Positions 16,780 through 25,985 of a stretch of 64,000 nucleotides of DNA are shown piece by piece (positions within the stretch are counted from its first letter, which is position 1; each line of letters starts with the position of its first letter). The position numbers and the translations under genes were made by a program. Source of the stretch: Heyndrickxia shackletonii (GTDB lineage: Bacteria > Bacillota > Bacilli > Bacillales > Bacillaceae_C); contig NZ_LJJC01000004.1 of the NCBI RefSeq assembly GCF_001420715.1, positions 2,572,185-2,636,184 on the forward strand, written 5' to 3'. The notes beneath the pieces are model-generated. The model was not told the DNA's origin. It worked only from the letters and a program-made list of their open reading frames with translations, and made no database searches.

Positions 16780-17445
16780 GTGAAAAACATATACATGAAG
16801 ATGGTAGTTGTAGCATGTGTTGCTACAACTACTTTAATTGGTATACAAAATAAAACAGCAGAGGCTTTTACAGGTGAACATTCAGTAAAAATAGATAACC
16901 TTTCAAATAATGAAAATCAAGATTGGAAAATCTATTTTAAAAATATAGAGCAAGAAACGAAGATACAACAAGAAGGAGTCGGTATTCCAAAATTATCCAT
17001 TCCTCCTGATAAAACGCAAGATAAAGCAAAAAAAGAAAAGGAAAAAGAAAAAAAGAAAGAAGAATACTCTATTAAGATTTCAGGCAAAGAGAAAGATCTA
17101 CTTGAACGCCTTGTTCAAGCTGAGGCTAAAGGCGAACCGTTCAAAGGTAAGGTAGCCGTTGCAACAGTAGTGTTAAATCGTCTGAAATCTCCTGATTTTC
17201 CAGATAGTATAACAGGTGTAATAGAACAAAAAGTTGGCGATTGTTATGCCTTTTCTCCTGTACAAAATGGGGAGATTGAGAAGCCGGCATCTAAAGATTC
17301 TAAGAAAGCGGTAGAAGCAGCATTAAAGAGTAAAGACCGTTTACATGATTCCGTTTATTTTTATAACCCAAAAATTGCGACTGATACTTGGATCCGCAGC
17401 AGAGATGTTGTGACAACTATAGGAAATCATGTGTTCGCAAAATAA
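16780..17445 (+). CDS. SleB-type cell wall hydrolase
   Basis: A 221-aa exported enzyme. The N-terminal signal peptide ([20 protein letters not shown], cleavage near AEAFT) is followed by a lysine/glutamate-rich linker (about 84-98). Residues 107-221 form a Hydrolase_2 domain: [20 protein letters not shown] with the catalytic glutamate in [31 protein letters not shown], and DSVYFYNPK. This is the domain of SleB and CwlJ, the lytic transglycosylases of spore cortex, and of related vegetative enzymes. Start GTG at 16780 with AGGAGG eight bases before. It lacks the peptidoglycan-binding N-domain of true SleB, so a role outside germination is equally possible. Confidence 0.88.
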   Translation: MKNIYMKMVVVACVATTTLIGIQNKTAEAFTGEHSVKIDNLSNNENQDWKIYFKNIEQETKIQQEGVGIPKLSIPPDKTQDKAKKEKEKEKKKEEYSIKISGKEKDLLERLVQAEAKGEPFKGKVAVATVVLNRLKSPDFPDSITGVIEQKVGDCYAFSPVQNGEIEKPASKDSKKAVEAALKSKDRLHDSVYFYNPKIATDTWIRSRDVVTTIGNHVFAK

Positions 17446-17489
17446 AAAAGTCTCGTACATTCGAGATAAGATACATGTGTTTGAAGAAA

Positions 17490-17536
17490 GAATAGATGAA
17501 CAGGAGTAAAGTTCCTGTATTCATCTATTCTTTTTT
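17490..17536 (+). terminator. Rho-independent terminator of the SleB-like gene
   Basis: Stem GAATAGATGA / TCATCTATTC with inner CAGGA / TCCTG, followed by TTTTTT. Nearly the same as the hairpin at 12195. Confidence 0.85.
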
Positions 17537-17600
17537 ATAACAACAATATTTTTTGTTGTATGATACGACCTATGCTCAAACCGCACATGCATCTGTTAGT

Positions 17601-18140
17601 TCAATACCAACCTGTCTTTATGGTTCCATCCTTATAAATAACTTTTACCTCAGGGTCATAATTAACAGGAGATTCTGAAAAGCAATACCATATTCGCCCC
17701 TTACTAGTATCTATAATTGTTGCATCCTTAATATCTTGGTCCTTATACTTTATCTTTATTTCTTTTATAGAAGGGTCGTTAATTACACCGATTGTAAAGG
17801 AGACAAGTTCTTTATCCGACTTTATATGTCTGGGCTGCAAGTTACTAAACGCTCTAGTTAATATTCCTTCTTCGTTGAATAGTTTACTTCCCGCTCCATT
17901 CCCCCATCGAAACCCAAGAGGGGTCTTTTCCATTAATGCTACTGATAAAATATCGTCCTTTCCATAAAATATAATAGTATTACCTTTATAGTCAGTAGTG
18001 TGGAAAATTTCATCAATTGAGACATTTGATTCGCTTAAAGCTTCATCGAAACTTTTATAATTCACTTTATAATAAGTAAGAATGAAAATAAAAATCAGCA
18101 ATACCACTGAAGAAAAAGAAATGATTATTTTTAGTTTCAT
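17601..18140 (-). CDS. Membrane-anchored protein of unknown function
   Basis: A 179-aa protein with a single N-terminal hydrophobic segment (IIISFSSVVLLIFIFILTYY, residues 4-23) and an external, beta-rich remainder. There is no lipobox cysteine, so it is probably a type II membrane protein or is secreted. The C-terminal part (EIKIKYKDQDIKDATIIDTS, VKVIYKDGTIKTGWY) has repeated short strands. ATG after GGAGGTGAAA. I do not recognise the family. It stands alone, convergent with the SleB-like gene. Confidence 0.65.
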   Translation of the reverse strand: MKLKIIISFSSVVLLIFIFILTYYKVNYKSFDEALSESNVSIDEIFHTTDYKGNTIIFYGKDDILSVALMEKTPLGFRWGNGAGSKLFNEEGILTRAFSNLQPRHIKSDKELVSFTIGVINDPSIKEIKIKYKDQDIKDATIIDTSKGRIWYCFSESPVNYDPEVKVIYKDGTIKTGWY

Positions 18141-18318
18141 ATAATTTCACCTCCAGACTGCTATCGCTTTATTACACTAACTCGCATATTTTCTTAAATT
18201 CTTACTTTAAACTGAAACTGCGATTAAGAAAGCATATGGGAGACCAAAATATAACTACAGTTTTAAAGTCCACTTTGGTTGGTTTTTGAATATTTTCTCG
18301 TGCAAAGGTGATTGCAAA

Positions 18319-18696
18319 ATGAATGAGGAAAAAACGATTGTAGATTTACAGGTAAAAAAAGATATTGAGGATGAAATAAACGCATTAAAATTTACAAAGA
18401 ATTTCCGCTCCGCTACTGCGGAAGAATGGTACATTTTTATGAAGAATTATGCTGATCCTGAAACTGGTGGGGCCGCAGGGAAAGCGATTATCCATTATAA
18501 TTTATATGGAAATAAGGAGATATTTATTAATACAACTATTATCTTCGACGACGAAAGGCTCTTTAACCAGGAACTTTACTCACTTGTATATGCAATTGCA
18601 GACGAAACAGTCAATCGGCTGATTGGTTACGCTGATACCCTATTATCTGTTCATGCAGGATCGAATTCCTATCATGCAGAATACAAATCCAATTAA
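18319..18696 (+). CDS. Hypothetical protein
   Basis: A 125-aa soluble acidic protein. Start set at 18319 (MNEEKTIVDLQVKK) because AAAGGTGAT precedes it; the ATG at 18286 has no such site. No family recognised and no motif seen beyond a predicted alpha/beta mix. The gene at 18742 starts 46 bases later with its own strong ribosome binding site, so the two may be co-transcribed and share the terminator at 18968. Confidence 0.6.
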   Translation: MNEEKTIVDLQVKKDIEDEINALKFTKNFRSATAEEWYIFMKNYADPETGGAAGKAIIHYNLYGNKEIFINTTIIFDDERLFNQELYSLVYAIADETVNRLIGYADTLLSVHAGSNSYHAEYKSN

Positions 18697-18741
18697 TAAT
18701 ATGAAAGAGAAATCTCATAATAAAAAATGGAGGTGAAAGAT

Positions 18742-18891
18742 ATGAAAACAAAAGATGACTTTATAGAAGGGCCAAAAGTCACTGACGATGCTCATACATA
18801 TGGGCCGCCGAATGGAGGAAGTGTCAACCACCATTCTCCTCAGTCTGTACCAAATACGCAAGCCGCTAGAACAGGCAAGAAACAGAAATAG
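18742..18891 (+). CDS. Small hydrophilic protein, 49 aa
   Basis: A short frame starting MKTKDDFIEGPKVTDDAHTY with a perfect GGAGGTGAAAGAT ribosome binding site. It has no hydrophobic segment, and is rich in Gly, Pro, Asn and His in the middle (GPPNGGSVNHHSPQS) with a basic tail (RTGKKQK). Such proteins are common among small spore-associated or unknown Bacillus proteins; the function is unknown. A terminator follows. Confidence 0.6.
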   Translation: MKTKDDFIEGPKVTDDAHTYGPPNGGSVNHHSPQSVPNTQAARTGKKQK

Positions 18892-18967
18892 AACAAGATC
18901 ACTTGCTGATTATTTTAAAGACTTCAAGAAAGCATTTTAAAGTCTTTGCTAAGATTTTGTACAAAAA

Positions 18968-19000
18968 GAGACCTGGGTGTTTTTTTCACACCAGGTCTTT
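18968..19000 (+). terminator. Rho-independent terminator
   Basis: Stem AGACCTGG...CCAGGTCT extended by TGT/ACA around a T-rich loop and followed by TTT. It closes the 18319-18891 unit. Confidence 0.7.
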
Positions 19001-19139
19001 TGCTATATGGGTATTGTTTTGTGGTTCGAAAATATTAACCATAACCATCAGATAAATGAATGTATATCCAAATCATTACATTCGTAAGCTGTATTTTTTC
19101 TTCTACTTTATTTTTCAACAAGCTAAATTTCCTAATATA

Positions 19140-19715
19140 TCAATTATATTCTCGTACCATTTCAATAAAATACTTCATAATCCGAGTATCTTCTGTTAAC
19201 TCTGGATGAAAGGAACAACCTAAAAAACGGCCATCGCGAGCTAGAACGATACGCTCTTCATGTTTTGCCAGAATTTCAACCTTTTCACCTGCAGACACGA
19301 TATGCGGTGCCCGGATAAAAACTGCCGGAATGTCTTCCCCTATTTCTCGAATGGATAGTTCCACTTCAAAACTATCTACTTGGCGACCAAATGAATTCCG
19401 TTCCACAACGACATCCATTAATCCAAGATGCGGCATTTTATAGCCGACGATTTCTTTTGCTAATAAAATCAGACCCGCACATGTTCCAAACATCGGAATT
19501 CCTTTGGCGGCTAAGGCACGAATAGGCTCCAGCAAATTGTAACGGTCCAGCAGTTTACGCATTGTTGTACTTTCTCCGCCAGGTAATATTAGACCATTTA
19601 ATTCATTTAGATCTTCAACCGATTTAACCGGAATGGCCTCACAACCAAGTTCTTCAATCTGTCTAATGTGCTCTCTGACTGCACCTTGTAATGCAAGCAC
19701 CCCAATTTTCAGCAT
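19140..19715 (-). CDS. pdxT: Pyridoxal 5'-phosphate synthase glutaminase subunit
   Basis: A 191-aa class I glutaminase of the DXP-independent vitamin B6 pathway. It releases ammonia from glutamine and channels it to PdxS. Motifs: [15 protein letters not shown] at the start, [15 protein letters not shown], the nucleophile [12 protein letters not shown] (Cys near residue 79) and the histidine and glutamate in [11 protein letters not shown]. The start at 19715 overlaps the last base of the pdxS terminator codon region (stop at 19717), so translation is coupled. A longer frame starting inside pdxS is rejected. Complete and intact. Confidence 0.95.
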   Translation of the reverse strand: MLKIGVLALQGAVREHIRQIEELGCEAIPVKSVEDLNELNGLILPGGESTTMRKLLDRYNLLEPIRALAAKGIPMFGTCAGLILLAKEIVGYKMPHLGLMDVVVERNSFGRQVDSFEVELSIREIGEDIPAVFIRAPHIVSAGEKVEILAKHEERIVLARDGRFLGCSFHPELTEDTRIMKYFIEMVREYN

Positions 19716-19716
19716 A

Positions 19717-20601
19717 TTACCAACCACGTTCCTGCATACGCTCAGCTGCATCCAGCGTTGCAATATCAATACCCTTCATCGGTACCCCTAATTTTTTTGA
19801 GATTTCGGCAATCAGTTTATAGTCTTGATAGTGTGTGGTTGCTTCTACAATGGCACGTGCGAATTTTTCCGGATTGTCAGATTTGAAAATACCGGATCCT
19901 ACAAAAACACCATCTGCTCCAAGTTCCATCATTAAAGCGGCATCAGCAGGTGTTGCTACCCCGCCGGCTGCAAAATTGACAACAGGCAAGCGCCCTAAAT
20001 TTTTGATTTCTAGTAATAATTCATATGGTGCTCCTAAATTTTTTGCTTCTGTCATTAGTTCATCTGTGCTCATTCCGACAACGCGTCTGACCTGTGCATT
20101 CACTTTTCGAATATGGCGAACCGCTTCGACAATATTTCCTGTTCCCGGTTCCCCTTTCGTCCTTAACATGGAAGCTCCTTCCCCAATACGACGGGCAGCT
20201 TCCCCTAAATCACGGCATCCGCAAACAAAAGGTACAGTGAAGTCGCTTTTTAATAAATGGAATTCTTCATCAGCGGGTGTTAATACTTCACTTTCATCTA
20301 TGTAATCAACACCCATTGATTCTAATACTCGCGCTTCGACTATGTGGCCAATACGTGCTTTTGCCATTACCGGAATGGTTACGGCGTTCATCACTTCCTC
20401 GACAATACGAGGATCTGCCATACGTGCTACTCCTCCAGCTGCTCGAATATCGGATGGCACCCGTTCTAAAGCCATAACCGCAACGGCACCTGCAGCTTCC
20501 GCAATTCTTGCTTGTTCCGCATTCACGACATCCATAATGACACCGCCTTTTTGCATTTCTGCCATGCCACGTTTTACTCTTTCCGTTCCAACTTCCTTCA
20601 T
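19717..20601 (-). CDS. pdxS: Pyridoxal 5'-phosphate synthase subunit PdxS
   Basis: A 294-aa (beta/alpha)8 synthase that forms PLP from ribose 5-phosphate, glyceraldehyde 3-phosphate and ammonia from PdxT. Near-invariant segments are present: [59 protein letters not shown], the phosphate loop [16 protein letters not shown], and [16 protein letters not shown] after ATGGAGG. It is first in the pdxST operon and divergent from its presumed activator PdxR, 104 bases away. Confidence 0.97.
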   Translation of the reverse strand: MKEVGTERVKRGMAEMQKGGVIMDVVNAEQARIAEAAGAVAVMALERVPSDIRAAGGVARMADPRIVEEVMNAVTIPVMAKARIGHIVEARVLESMGVDYIDESEVLTPADEEFHLLKSDFTVPFVCGCRDLGEAARRIGEGASMLRTKGEPGTGNIVEAVRHIRKVNAQVRRVVGMSTDELMTEAKNLGAPYELLLEIKNLGRLPVVNFAAGGVATPADAALMMELGADGVFVGSGIFKSDNPEKFARAIVEATTHYQDYKLIAEISKKLGVPMKGIDIATLDAAERMQERGW

Positions 20602-20657
20602 AAAAAAACCTCCATTCGTTTGATGATTACTAGTATAATAGAAATTGACTTTATGAA

Positions 20658-20692
20658 AAGGTTCAGTTTTTTAAATATCAATATGGTCAGTT
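20658..20692. promoter_or_regulatory. Candidate PdxR binding repeats between pdxS and pdxR
   Basis: Two direct half-sites GGTTCAGTT (20660-20668) and GGTCAGTT (20685-20692) lie 25 bases apart in the divergent region. The pdxS promoter on the minus strand has a good -10 (TATACT, 20637-20632) but no clear -35, which fits activator dependence. PdxR proteins are known to bind direct repeats in this position. Confidence 0.5.
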
Positions 20693-20705
20693 GGAGGAAT
20701 TGTAG

Positions 20706-22115
20706 GTGGACATGCTTATTTTTAAGTTGGATAAAAGTACCGCAAAACCATTGTATGAACAGCTTTATATCGGGATTAAAGAAGCCATTATCCATGGACA
20801 AATTGAAGTTGGAACCAAATTGCCTTCCAAAAAAAAATTTGCAGAGTTTTTGAATATCAGTCAAACTACCATTGAAATTGCCTATGCACAGCTTATGGAG
20901 GAAGGCTATGTTAGATCAAAGCCCCGAATTGGTTATTTTGTCGAAGAGATCGATGAATTACCGTACATTGAAAAAAAGCCTTTAACCATGCCTATTGAGA
21001 ATGCTGAGAAAAAAAACTATCAATTTGACTTTCATCCAGGAAAAATAGATGCCGATTCATTCCCGTTTTCCATATGGCGAAAATATGCCAAAAATCTATA
21101 TGATCTTCGTTCAAAAGAGCTTTTGCAAAATGGCGACCCGCAAGGAGAATATGCATTAAGAGCGGAAATTTCAAACTATCTTTATCAATCGAGGGGGATT
21201 ATTTGCAAGCCGGAACAGATTGTCATCGGATCTGGAACGGAACAACTCCTTCCGATGATTCTAAAATTACTGGGAGATGATTCAAAATTTGCCCTTGAAA
21301 ATCCAGGCTATTCTGCAATCCCGAGAATACAATTGGAAAATATCGCCTTCCCCATTCCAGTGGATGAAGATGGTTTAATGGTGGATGAACTTGAAAAAAC
21401 AAACGCCAATGTGGTTTACATTACACCTTCTCACCAATTCCCTACTGGTGCAGTTTTATCAGCAACAAGAAGAACACAGCTATTGAATTGGGCAGCAAAA
21501 GAAAATCGCTATATTATTGAAGATGATTACGACAGTGAGTTTCGTTATAAAGGAAAACCCATTCCAGCATTACAAGGGATGGATCAAAACAATAAAGTTA
21601 TTTATTTGAGTACGTTTACCAAATCGTTAATGCCTTCATTACGTGTTGCTTATTTTGTATTACCTGCAACATTGGTGCAAAAATACAAACAGACATTCAG
21701 TTTTTACTCAGCAACTGTACCGAGATTTGATCAACATATTTTAGCTGACTTTATGAGAGATGGCTATTTTTCCAAACATTTAAACCGTATGCGGAAAATT
21801 TATCGTAAAAAACATGAAAAAGTAACTGAAATATTTAATACGTATTACCCGCTTGTCTCATTCACTGGTGACATAGCAGGAATGCACATATTAATTTCCG
21901 TTCCCCTGTCCAAAAGTGAAAGCGAGTTAAAAGAGATTGCGGAAAAAAACAATATTGCCATCTATCCGGTAAGCGATTATCTCTTAAGTCCAATTGAATC
22001 TAAAAATCCTACTTTTCTATTTGGCTTTGGCGGTATTCCATTGGAGCAAATAGAAAAAGGGATCCACCAATTAATGCAATGTTGGGGTATTTCGAAATCA
22101 AAAAGACGATTTTAA
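20706..22115 (+). CDS. pdxR: MocR/GntR-type transcriptional activator PdxR
   Basis: A 469-aa MocR-subfamily regulator. The N-terminal GntR winged helix is at about 12-78 (PLYEQLYIGIKEAIIHGQIE, LPSKKKFAEFLNISQTTIEI, LMEEGYVRSKPRIGYFV). A fold-type I aminotransferase-like domain of about 110-465 holds the PLP site (DDYDSEFRYKGKPIP; lysine in STFTKSLMPSLRVAYF). GTG start at 20706, eight bases after GGAGG. PdxR senses PLP and activates pdxST; the divergent placement matches Listeria and alkaliphilic Bacillus. B. subtilis lacks it. Intact. Confidence 0.93.
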   Translation: MDMLIFKLDKSTAKPLYEQLYIGIKEAIIHGQIEVGTKLPSKKKFAEFLNISQTTIEIAYAQLMEEGYVRSKPRIGYFVEEIDELPYIEKKPLTMPIENAEKKNYQFDFHPGKIDADSFPFSIWRKYAKNLYDLRSKELLQNGDPQGEYALRAEISNYLYQSRGIICKPEQIVIGSGTEQLLPMILKLLGDDSKFALENPGYSAIPRIQLENIAFPIPVDEDGLMVDELEKTNANVVYITPSHQFPTGAVLSATRRTQLLNWAAKENRYIIEDDYDSEFRYKGKPIPALQGMDQNNKVIYLSTFTKSLMPSLRVAYFVLPATLVQKYKQTFSFYSATVPRFDQHILADFMRDGYFSKHLNRMRKIYRKKHEKVTEIFNTYYPLVSFTGDIAGMHILISVPLSKSESELKEIAEKNNIAIYPVSDYLLSPIESKNPTFLFGFGGIPLEQIEKGIHQLMQCWGISKSKRRF

Positions 22116-22338
22116 ATGAATAGCGGGAGTCTGAGAATTTTGCGTTAGATACTTCCGCTAGTCTCAAAAGTATGTTTCATCTATGACTTCGTTCTTTCAT
22201 GGTAGTTTAATAACTTCAACACAAAAAAGCGTTATTCCCTTCTTAGATTAACGCTGCCCTATTGTTAAATAATGAAAAAGAGCAGACATTCTTTAGTTCA
22301 TCTTCAACTCCAAGCACAAGTTAGTTTAAGAACAACAA

Positions 22339-22899
22339 CTAATGAATGTCCATGTACCACATTAATTTAGTTTCATCCTGTACTAAGGGATCATCGTAAC
22401 CATGTACGTCGATAGTTCCTAAAACAAATCCCTTTTTGGAATAAAATTTACACGCAGGAGTGTTTACATTTTGGGTTTCAACCATCAGTGTTCCATAATG
22501 TCGTTCTTTGGACCAATGTATGACTGCTTCAAGCAGTTTCCCTCCAACTCCATTATTCCTGGTATCAGGATGAACACGTAAGTCCCATAAGTTTGCCGCA
22601 CCTCTCATAAACCCTGCCATTTCAGGTGCCACCGCAGCTCCACCGATGAACATGTCGTTTTCTATTGCTACAAACAGTCCCCATTCATCTAAGTCAAACT
22701 GCTTTTTCCAACTGAGTGGATGACAATCTGCTAAGAGATCATAGTCCTTTATATATGGTGTACATGGTCTTTCAATTAACTGAAGTCCCCCCAACCCGTT
22801 GTTCGTAGGACAAATTTGAAGTTTGCTAGTCACTTCGAATGCAATTGGAACTTTTGCGTAATCGGAAAGCTTTGAATGGTCGATTTGCTTAATTTGCAT
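22339..22899 (-). CDS. GNAT acetyltransferase, streptothricin acetyltransferase-like
   Basis: A 186-aa GNAT enzyme that acetylates an amine using acetyl-CoA. The acetyl-CoA loop is LRVHPDTRNNGVGGKLLEAV (about 118-137). It is followed by LMVETQNVNTPACKFYSKKG and a closing KLMWYMDI. The pattern WDLRVHP...VETQN..ACKFY...LMWY is that of SatA/streptothricin acetyltransferases, so aminoglycoside-like antibiotic detoxification is possible, but many homologues have unknown substrates. Start set at MQIKQIDHS (22899), 12 bases after GGAGG; a longer start at 22989 exists. Confidence 0.75.
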   Translation of the reverse strand: MQIKQIDHSKLSDYAKVPIAFEVTSKLQICPTNNGLGGLQLIERPCTPYIKDYDLLADCHPLSWKKQFDLDEWGLFVAIENDMFIGGAAVAPEMAGFMRGAANLWDLRVHPDTRNNGVGGKLLEAVIHWSKERHYGTLMVETQNVNTPACKFYSKKGFVLGTIDVHGYDDPLVQDETKLMWYMDIH

Positions 22900-23131
22900 T
22901 GTTCGAATGGTCCTCCATTTCTGATACACCTGCACTGTGCAAGACTGTTTATAAACTTCTTTTTGCACTTCTATGATTGCTATATTCATAACTTAGCAAA
23001 AAGAACGTTAATCCTTATAATTTATAGTGTAATTTTCACAAACTTAATCTGGTTCATTTTATTTATTACAGGAATGCAGCCCCGTTACTTGAATAAAGTT
23101 TAAAAAGCCTTTTAACTCTATTAATTATTCC

Positions 23132-23512
23132 TTATTCAAGTAACCTCTGTTTTTTCCTCATAAAGATATAACTAAATAAATAACAAAAACTTGTGATTCC
23201 AAACAAAAGAAAAATACCTGGAGTCATAAGCATATATAGACTTAAAGGCAAAGACCAAATGAAGGCAATCAGCATTAATAATTTTCTCGATGTAAAATAA
23301 GAGATTATTGCTGTAATAGCAGGTAAAACTAACATAAATAAAGTTAGTAATGTCGTCCCATTATTTGTTTCATTCGAATAAGGATTAAAGAAGTTTAATA
23401 ATAACCATAAAACAATGGTAATTATTGCAGCAACTAGCCCCAAAAAAGATGACTTTTTTAGCGTTTTTTTGACACTCCCCTCCTGAGTATTTCTTATACC
23501 AAAAAAATCCAA
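23132..23512 (-). CDS. Small multi-pass membrane protein
   Basis: A 126-aa protein with four hydrophobic segments (FLGLVAAIITIVLWLLLNFF; LLTLFMLVLPAITAIISYF; LLMLIAFIWSLPLSLYML; GIFLLFGITSFCYLFSYIF) and a basic tail MRKKQRLLE. No family recognised. It starts 30 bases after the DUF6054 gene, so the two may form an operon. Confidence 0.6.
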   Translation of the reverse strand: MDFFGIRNTQEGSVKKTLKKSSFLGLVAAIITIVLWLLLNFFNPYSNETNNGTTLLTLFMLVLPAITAIISYFTSRKLLMLIAFIWSLPLSLYMLMTPGIFLLFGITSFCYLFSYIFMRKKQRLLE

Positions 23513-23542
23513 TCCGTTATTGAACTAAAATAAATTTTTTGA

Positions 23543-23893
23543 TTATTGTTCAGATTCAATCAAAATATATTCCTTTAGTACATCCTTTATCCAATTGACA
23601 AAGTTTTTGCTTGCTCCAAAATCAACATTGATAATACTTTCAGCGCTTCCTGAAGTGATACATCTCACTTTATTTTCTCCATCAAAATTTTCTAAGATTA
23701 TGGTTAGTGTCGCCCTACCACTTGTACGATGATAATATCTTTCAAATATAAAAGTACATATTTGTTTTCCATCGTCGCCAACTAAATGATGTTCCCAATA
23801 CACTAAATCTTCCTTCGAATTTGGAGCACTTAGAATAATTTTAGCCCCTTCAAAAGGTGATACGGATATCTTGAATTCTATATGTTTTTGCAT
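23543..23893 (-). CDS. DUF6054-like protein
   Basis: A 116-aa soluble protein: MQKHIEFKISVSPFEGAKII, then ICTFIFERYYHRTSGRATLT and VRCITSGSAESIINVDFGAS. The layout (basic strand with Y(M/H)R.(S/N)GRA, glycine loop, terminal helix) matches the DUF6054 protein at 15689, so I place it in the same family. ATG after AAGAGGAGTTAC. Likely co-transcribed with the membrane protein at 23132. Confidence 0.55.
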   Translation of the reverse strand: MQKHIEFKISVSPFEGAKIILSAPNSKEDLVYWEHHLVGDDGKQICTFIFERYYHRTSGRATLTIILENFDGENKVRCITSGSAESIINVDFGASKNFVNWIKDVLKEYILIESEQ

Positions 23894-24190
23894 TATGTAA
23901 CTCCTCTTTTATTTATATATAATAGTGCTGAATCTTTCCTTCTATGAGGAAGAATTTCATTATCCTTCATTTACGAAATTTCCTTCAAAAAGTTTCATTT
24001 TCTCCTAATTAGATAGGCTTTCTTTAAGTAAACTGCATCTTTCGTTCAACAATGTATAGTTTTCTTTTTACATATTATCTTCCTAAAGCGACATTAATTT
24101 CTTCGCATTTCTGCTAAATTTACCTCGTATGAAACTTATTTATTTTTGGAACGTATAACTCTAGTAAATGAACAAAAGGCGATGGTATTA

Positions 24191-24376
24191 ATGTTCAAAT
24201 CAGAATTTGCAAATTTAATTGTCAGTCTAGTATTCTATGTTATTTTTATTACTATACTAATTCGTACTTTTTCAAATGCGGAAGTTTGGGCTATTGTTTT
24301 GTGCATACTCTTAATTTCCTTTAGAGCAATTTACGACATAGTAAAGTACATAAGAACTAAAACAAAAGAGTCTTAA
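24191..24376 (+). CDS. Small membrane protein, 61 aa
   Basis: MFKSEFANLIVSLVFYVIFI followed by a second hydrophobic stretch (VWAIVLCILLISFRAIYDIV) and a basic tail YIRTKTKES: two membrane spans. Start at 24191 after AAAGGCGATG; a TTG at 24146 would extend it without a ribosome binding site. Function unknown. Confidence 0.5.
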   Translation: MFKSEFANLIVSLVFYVIFITILIRTFSNAEVWAIVLCILLISFRAIYDIVKYIRTKTKES

Positions 24377-24422
24377 AAGGCTTCTTTTTTATATTTAACT
24401 TAGTCAAGATTTCTAACTTTTT

Positions 24423-24475
24423 AGGGGTACCGTCAGGAAAATGCACATATTTACAACGTTAAGGAATTCCCATTA
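24423..24475 (+). repeat. CGTTAAGG intergenic repeat, copy A
   Basis: GGGGTACCGTCAGGAAAATG, then CACATATTTACAACGTTAAGG, then a hairpin AAAAAGCC.... The first 40 bases match the complement of 28265-28312; the second half matches 25790-25840 and 25920-25965. Confidence 0.65.
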
Positions 24476-24479
24476 TTAA

Positions 24480-24507
24480 AAAGCCCAACTTCTCTAAGTT
24501 GGGCTTT
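24480..24507. terminator. Bidirectional rho-independent terminator
   Basis: Perfect 12-bp stem AAAGCCCAACTT / AAGTTGGGCTTT with a 4-base loop, between the convergent 24191 and 24584 genes. Confidence 0.8.
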
Positions 24508-24583
24508 ACATCGTTAAAGCGCCCTTTAATTAAATCATTTCCATTGTAAAATCTAACATTGATTTTAATACTGTAGTACTAAC

Positions 24584-25696
24584 TCAGTCATATGTCACAG
24601 AGTATTTTACTCTTACAGTAAATTCAAGGGTTGAATAGTCCTTGGTTGGTAATGCCTTAAAATCTTGACCAGCATTAGTTACTTCTTCACTATGCATCCC
24701 TGTTGGTATAAATAACCTCGTATGGTTTCCGAGTGTATTGCCTGCTGGTTCATCTCTTTCACCAATACCATCCTGTTCTCTACCATATACAATAATATTT
24801 ACATCCTTGTTTGACTCGTCAATAGTTTCAGGTCCGAGAATAAACGGATTTTGAGCAGTAATATGAAAGTTAGAAAAATATTGGCCAGTATGTATGTCTA
24901 TTGTGTGATTTTCGTCTAGAAAAGGAAGCAGACCAGTAAAGGGAGTGTTTCCTTTCAGAATGTTAACTCTAAAATCCATCAATTCTCCTGTACCACTATC
25001 ATCACCACAATTGTCGATATACACATCTTCTATGTTTATTTCAATTGTTCTTTTTTTAGTTTCAAATGTAAACTGAAAAACTTGCCAACTACCTCTAGTA
25101 TCAGTAAAACGGATTAGGCAATGGTAGGTATTTCCGGCGAAAAGTGGACTCAATTCGGTATCATGGAAAAGGCTATTGGGAGCTATTGCATATGCTTCTA
25201 TAGCATTATTCGGAAAAGCCTTCTCTATTTCCGGTTCTTTTTTAGGATCAAAACTTGGGAGTGGTGCAGTACGACTAACAGCAATTGCCATGGTAAGGTT
25301 ATAGCCTGAGTTTACTGTCTGCCTATACCATGTCCCTCCTATTTCCTGAGAAAAACCAAATTCAGGATCAAATGGAAATGCTACTTGTGAATCTATCTGT
25401 ACGCAAAAAACACGCACTAAATCTCCTAATTCCTCCGGCTTAAAATCGGATGGTTTATTAGGATCTACTTGTCCACTTCCTGGAATTGCAAGAACTTCGT
25501 AAATGTCCCCAGCCTTGAGATTTGGGGATTTACGTTGATTAGTTGTCGAAGTTTCCCTCATACCCCACGGTTGTCCTTGTAGACGTTCCCAAATGGTTAC
25601 TTCAAAAGAATAAGAATAACTAATAGTAGTTTGTTGCGTTGCCGGGGAATTTTTGTCAAATCTTAACATACTTGGGCTCGCTTTCAGTTTTGTCAT
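24584..25696 (-). CDS. Orphan protein of unknown function, 370 aa
   Basis: A soluble, proline- and aspartate-rich protein starting MTKLKASPSMLRFDKNSPAT, with many short strands (QVFQFTFETKKRTIEINIED, LEFTVRVKYSVTYD at the very end) suggesting several beta-sandwich modules. There are no catalytic motifs, no signal peptide and no membrane span. Start at 25696 with GGAGG eight bases upstream; the longer frame to 25711 overlaps that site. I do not recognise the family. It stands alone, bounded by repeat elements on both sides. A structural, surface or spore-associated role is possible but unsupported. Confidence 0.65.
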   Translation of the reverse strand: MTKLKASPSMLRFDKNSPATQQTTISYSYSFEVTIWERLQGQPWGMRETSTTNQRKSPNLKAGDIYEVLAIPGSGQVDPNKPSDFKPEELGDLVRVFCVQIDSQVAFPFDPEFGFSQEIGGTWYRQTVNSGYNLTMAIAVSRTAPLPSFDPKKEPEIEKAFPNNAIEAYAIAPNSLFHDTELSPLFAGNTYHCLIRFTDTRGSWQVFQFTFETKKRTIEINIEDVYIDNCGDDSGTGELMDFRVNILKGNTPFTGLLPFLDENHTIDIHTGQYFSNFHITAQNPFILGPETIDESNKDVNIIVYGREQDGIGERDEPAGNTLGNHTRLFIPTGMHSEEVTNAGQDFKALPTKDYSTLEFTVRVKYSVTYD

Positions 25697-25789
25697 CCTT
25701 TGCGCCTCCATATTCTTTGAGAGTATTTTTTAATAACTAAATATATTGTCCCCTGCATTTTTTTAAATATTAATCAAATTGGGCTAGCA

Positions 25790-25875
25790 TCAAAAAATGC
25801 GGATTTACAGCGTTAAGGAAACCCAAATATAAAAAGCCTAATTTCTCACTTACACCACCGAGAAATTAGGCTTTA
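25790..25875. repeat. CGTTAAGG repeat copy B with a 15-bp hairpin
   Basis: AATGCGGATTTACAGCGTTAAGG precedes a perfect hairpin AAAGCCTAATTTCTC / GAGAAATTAGGCTTT (25833-25847 and 25860-25874). The hairpin could end transcription of the VOC gene at 26301 on the minus strand. Confidence 0.65.
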
Positions 25876-25904
25876 GTTACTTCATAAAATAAGACTCATA
25901 TTAA

Positions 25905-25985
25905 AATGCTTAACGTTGTAAATGCGAATATACAGCGTTAAGGATATTTCAATATTAAAAAGCCCGTTTTCCCAACATTAAAATT
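25905..25985. repeat. CGTTAAGG repeat copy C, head-to-head pair
   Basis: An inverted half copy (CTTAACGTTGTAAATGC) is joined to a direct copy (ATATACAGCGTTAAGGA, then AATATTAAAAAGCCCG). 25986-26300 beyond it holds no gene. Confidence 0.6.

Noticed and set aside
16566-16796. 76-codon minus-strand frame overlapping the start of the SleB-like gene
   Set aside because: It overlaps the ribosome binding site and signal peptide codons of a well-supported gene and has no start signal.
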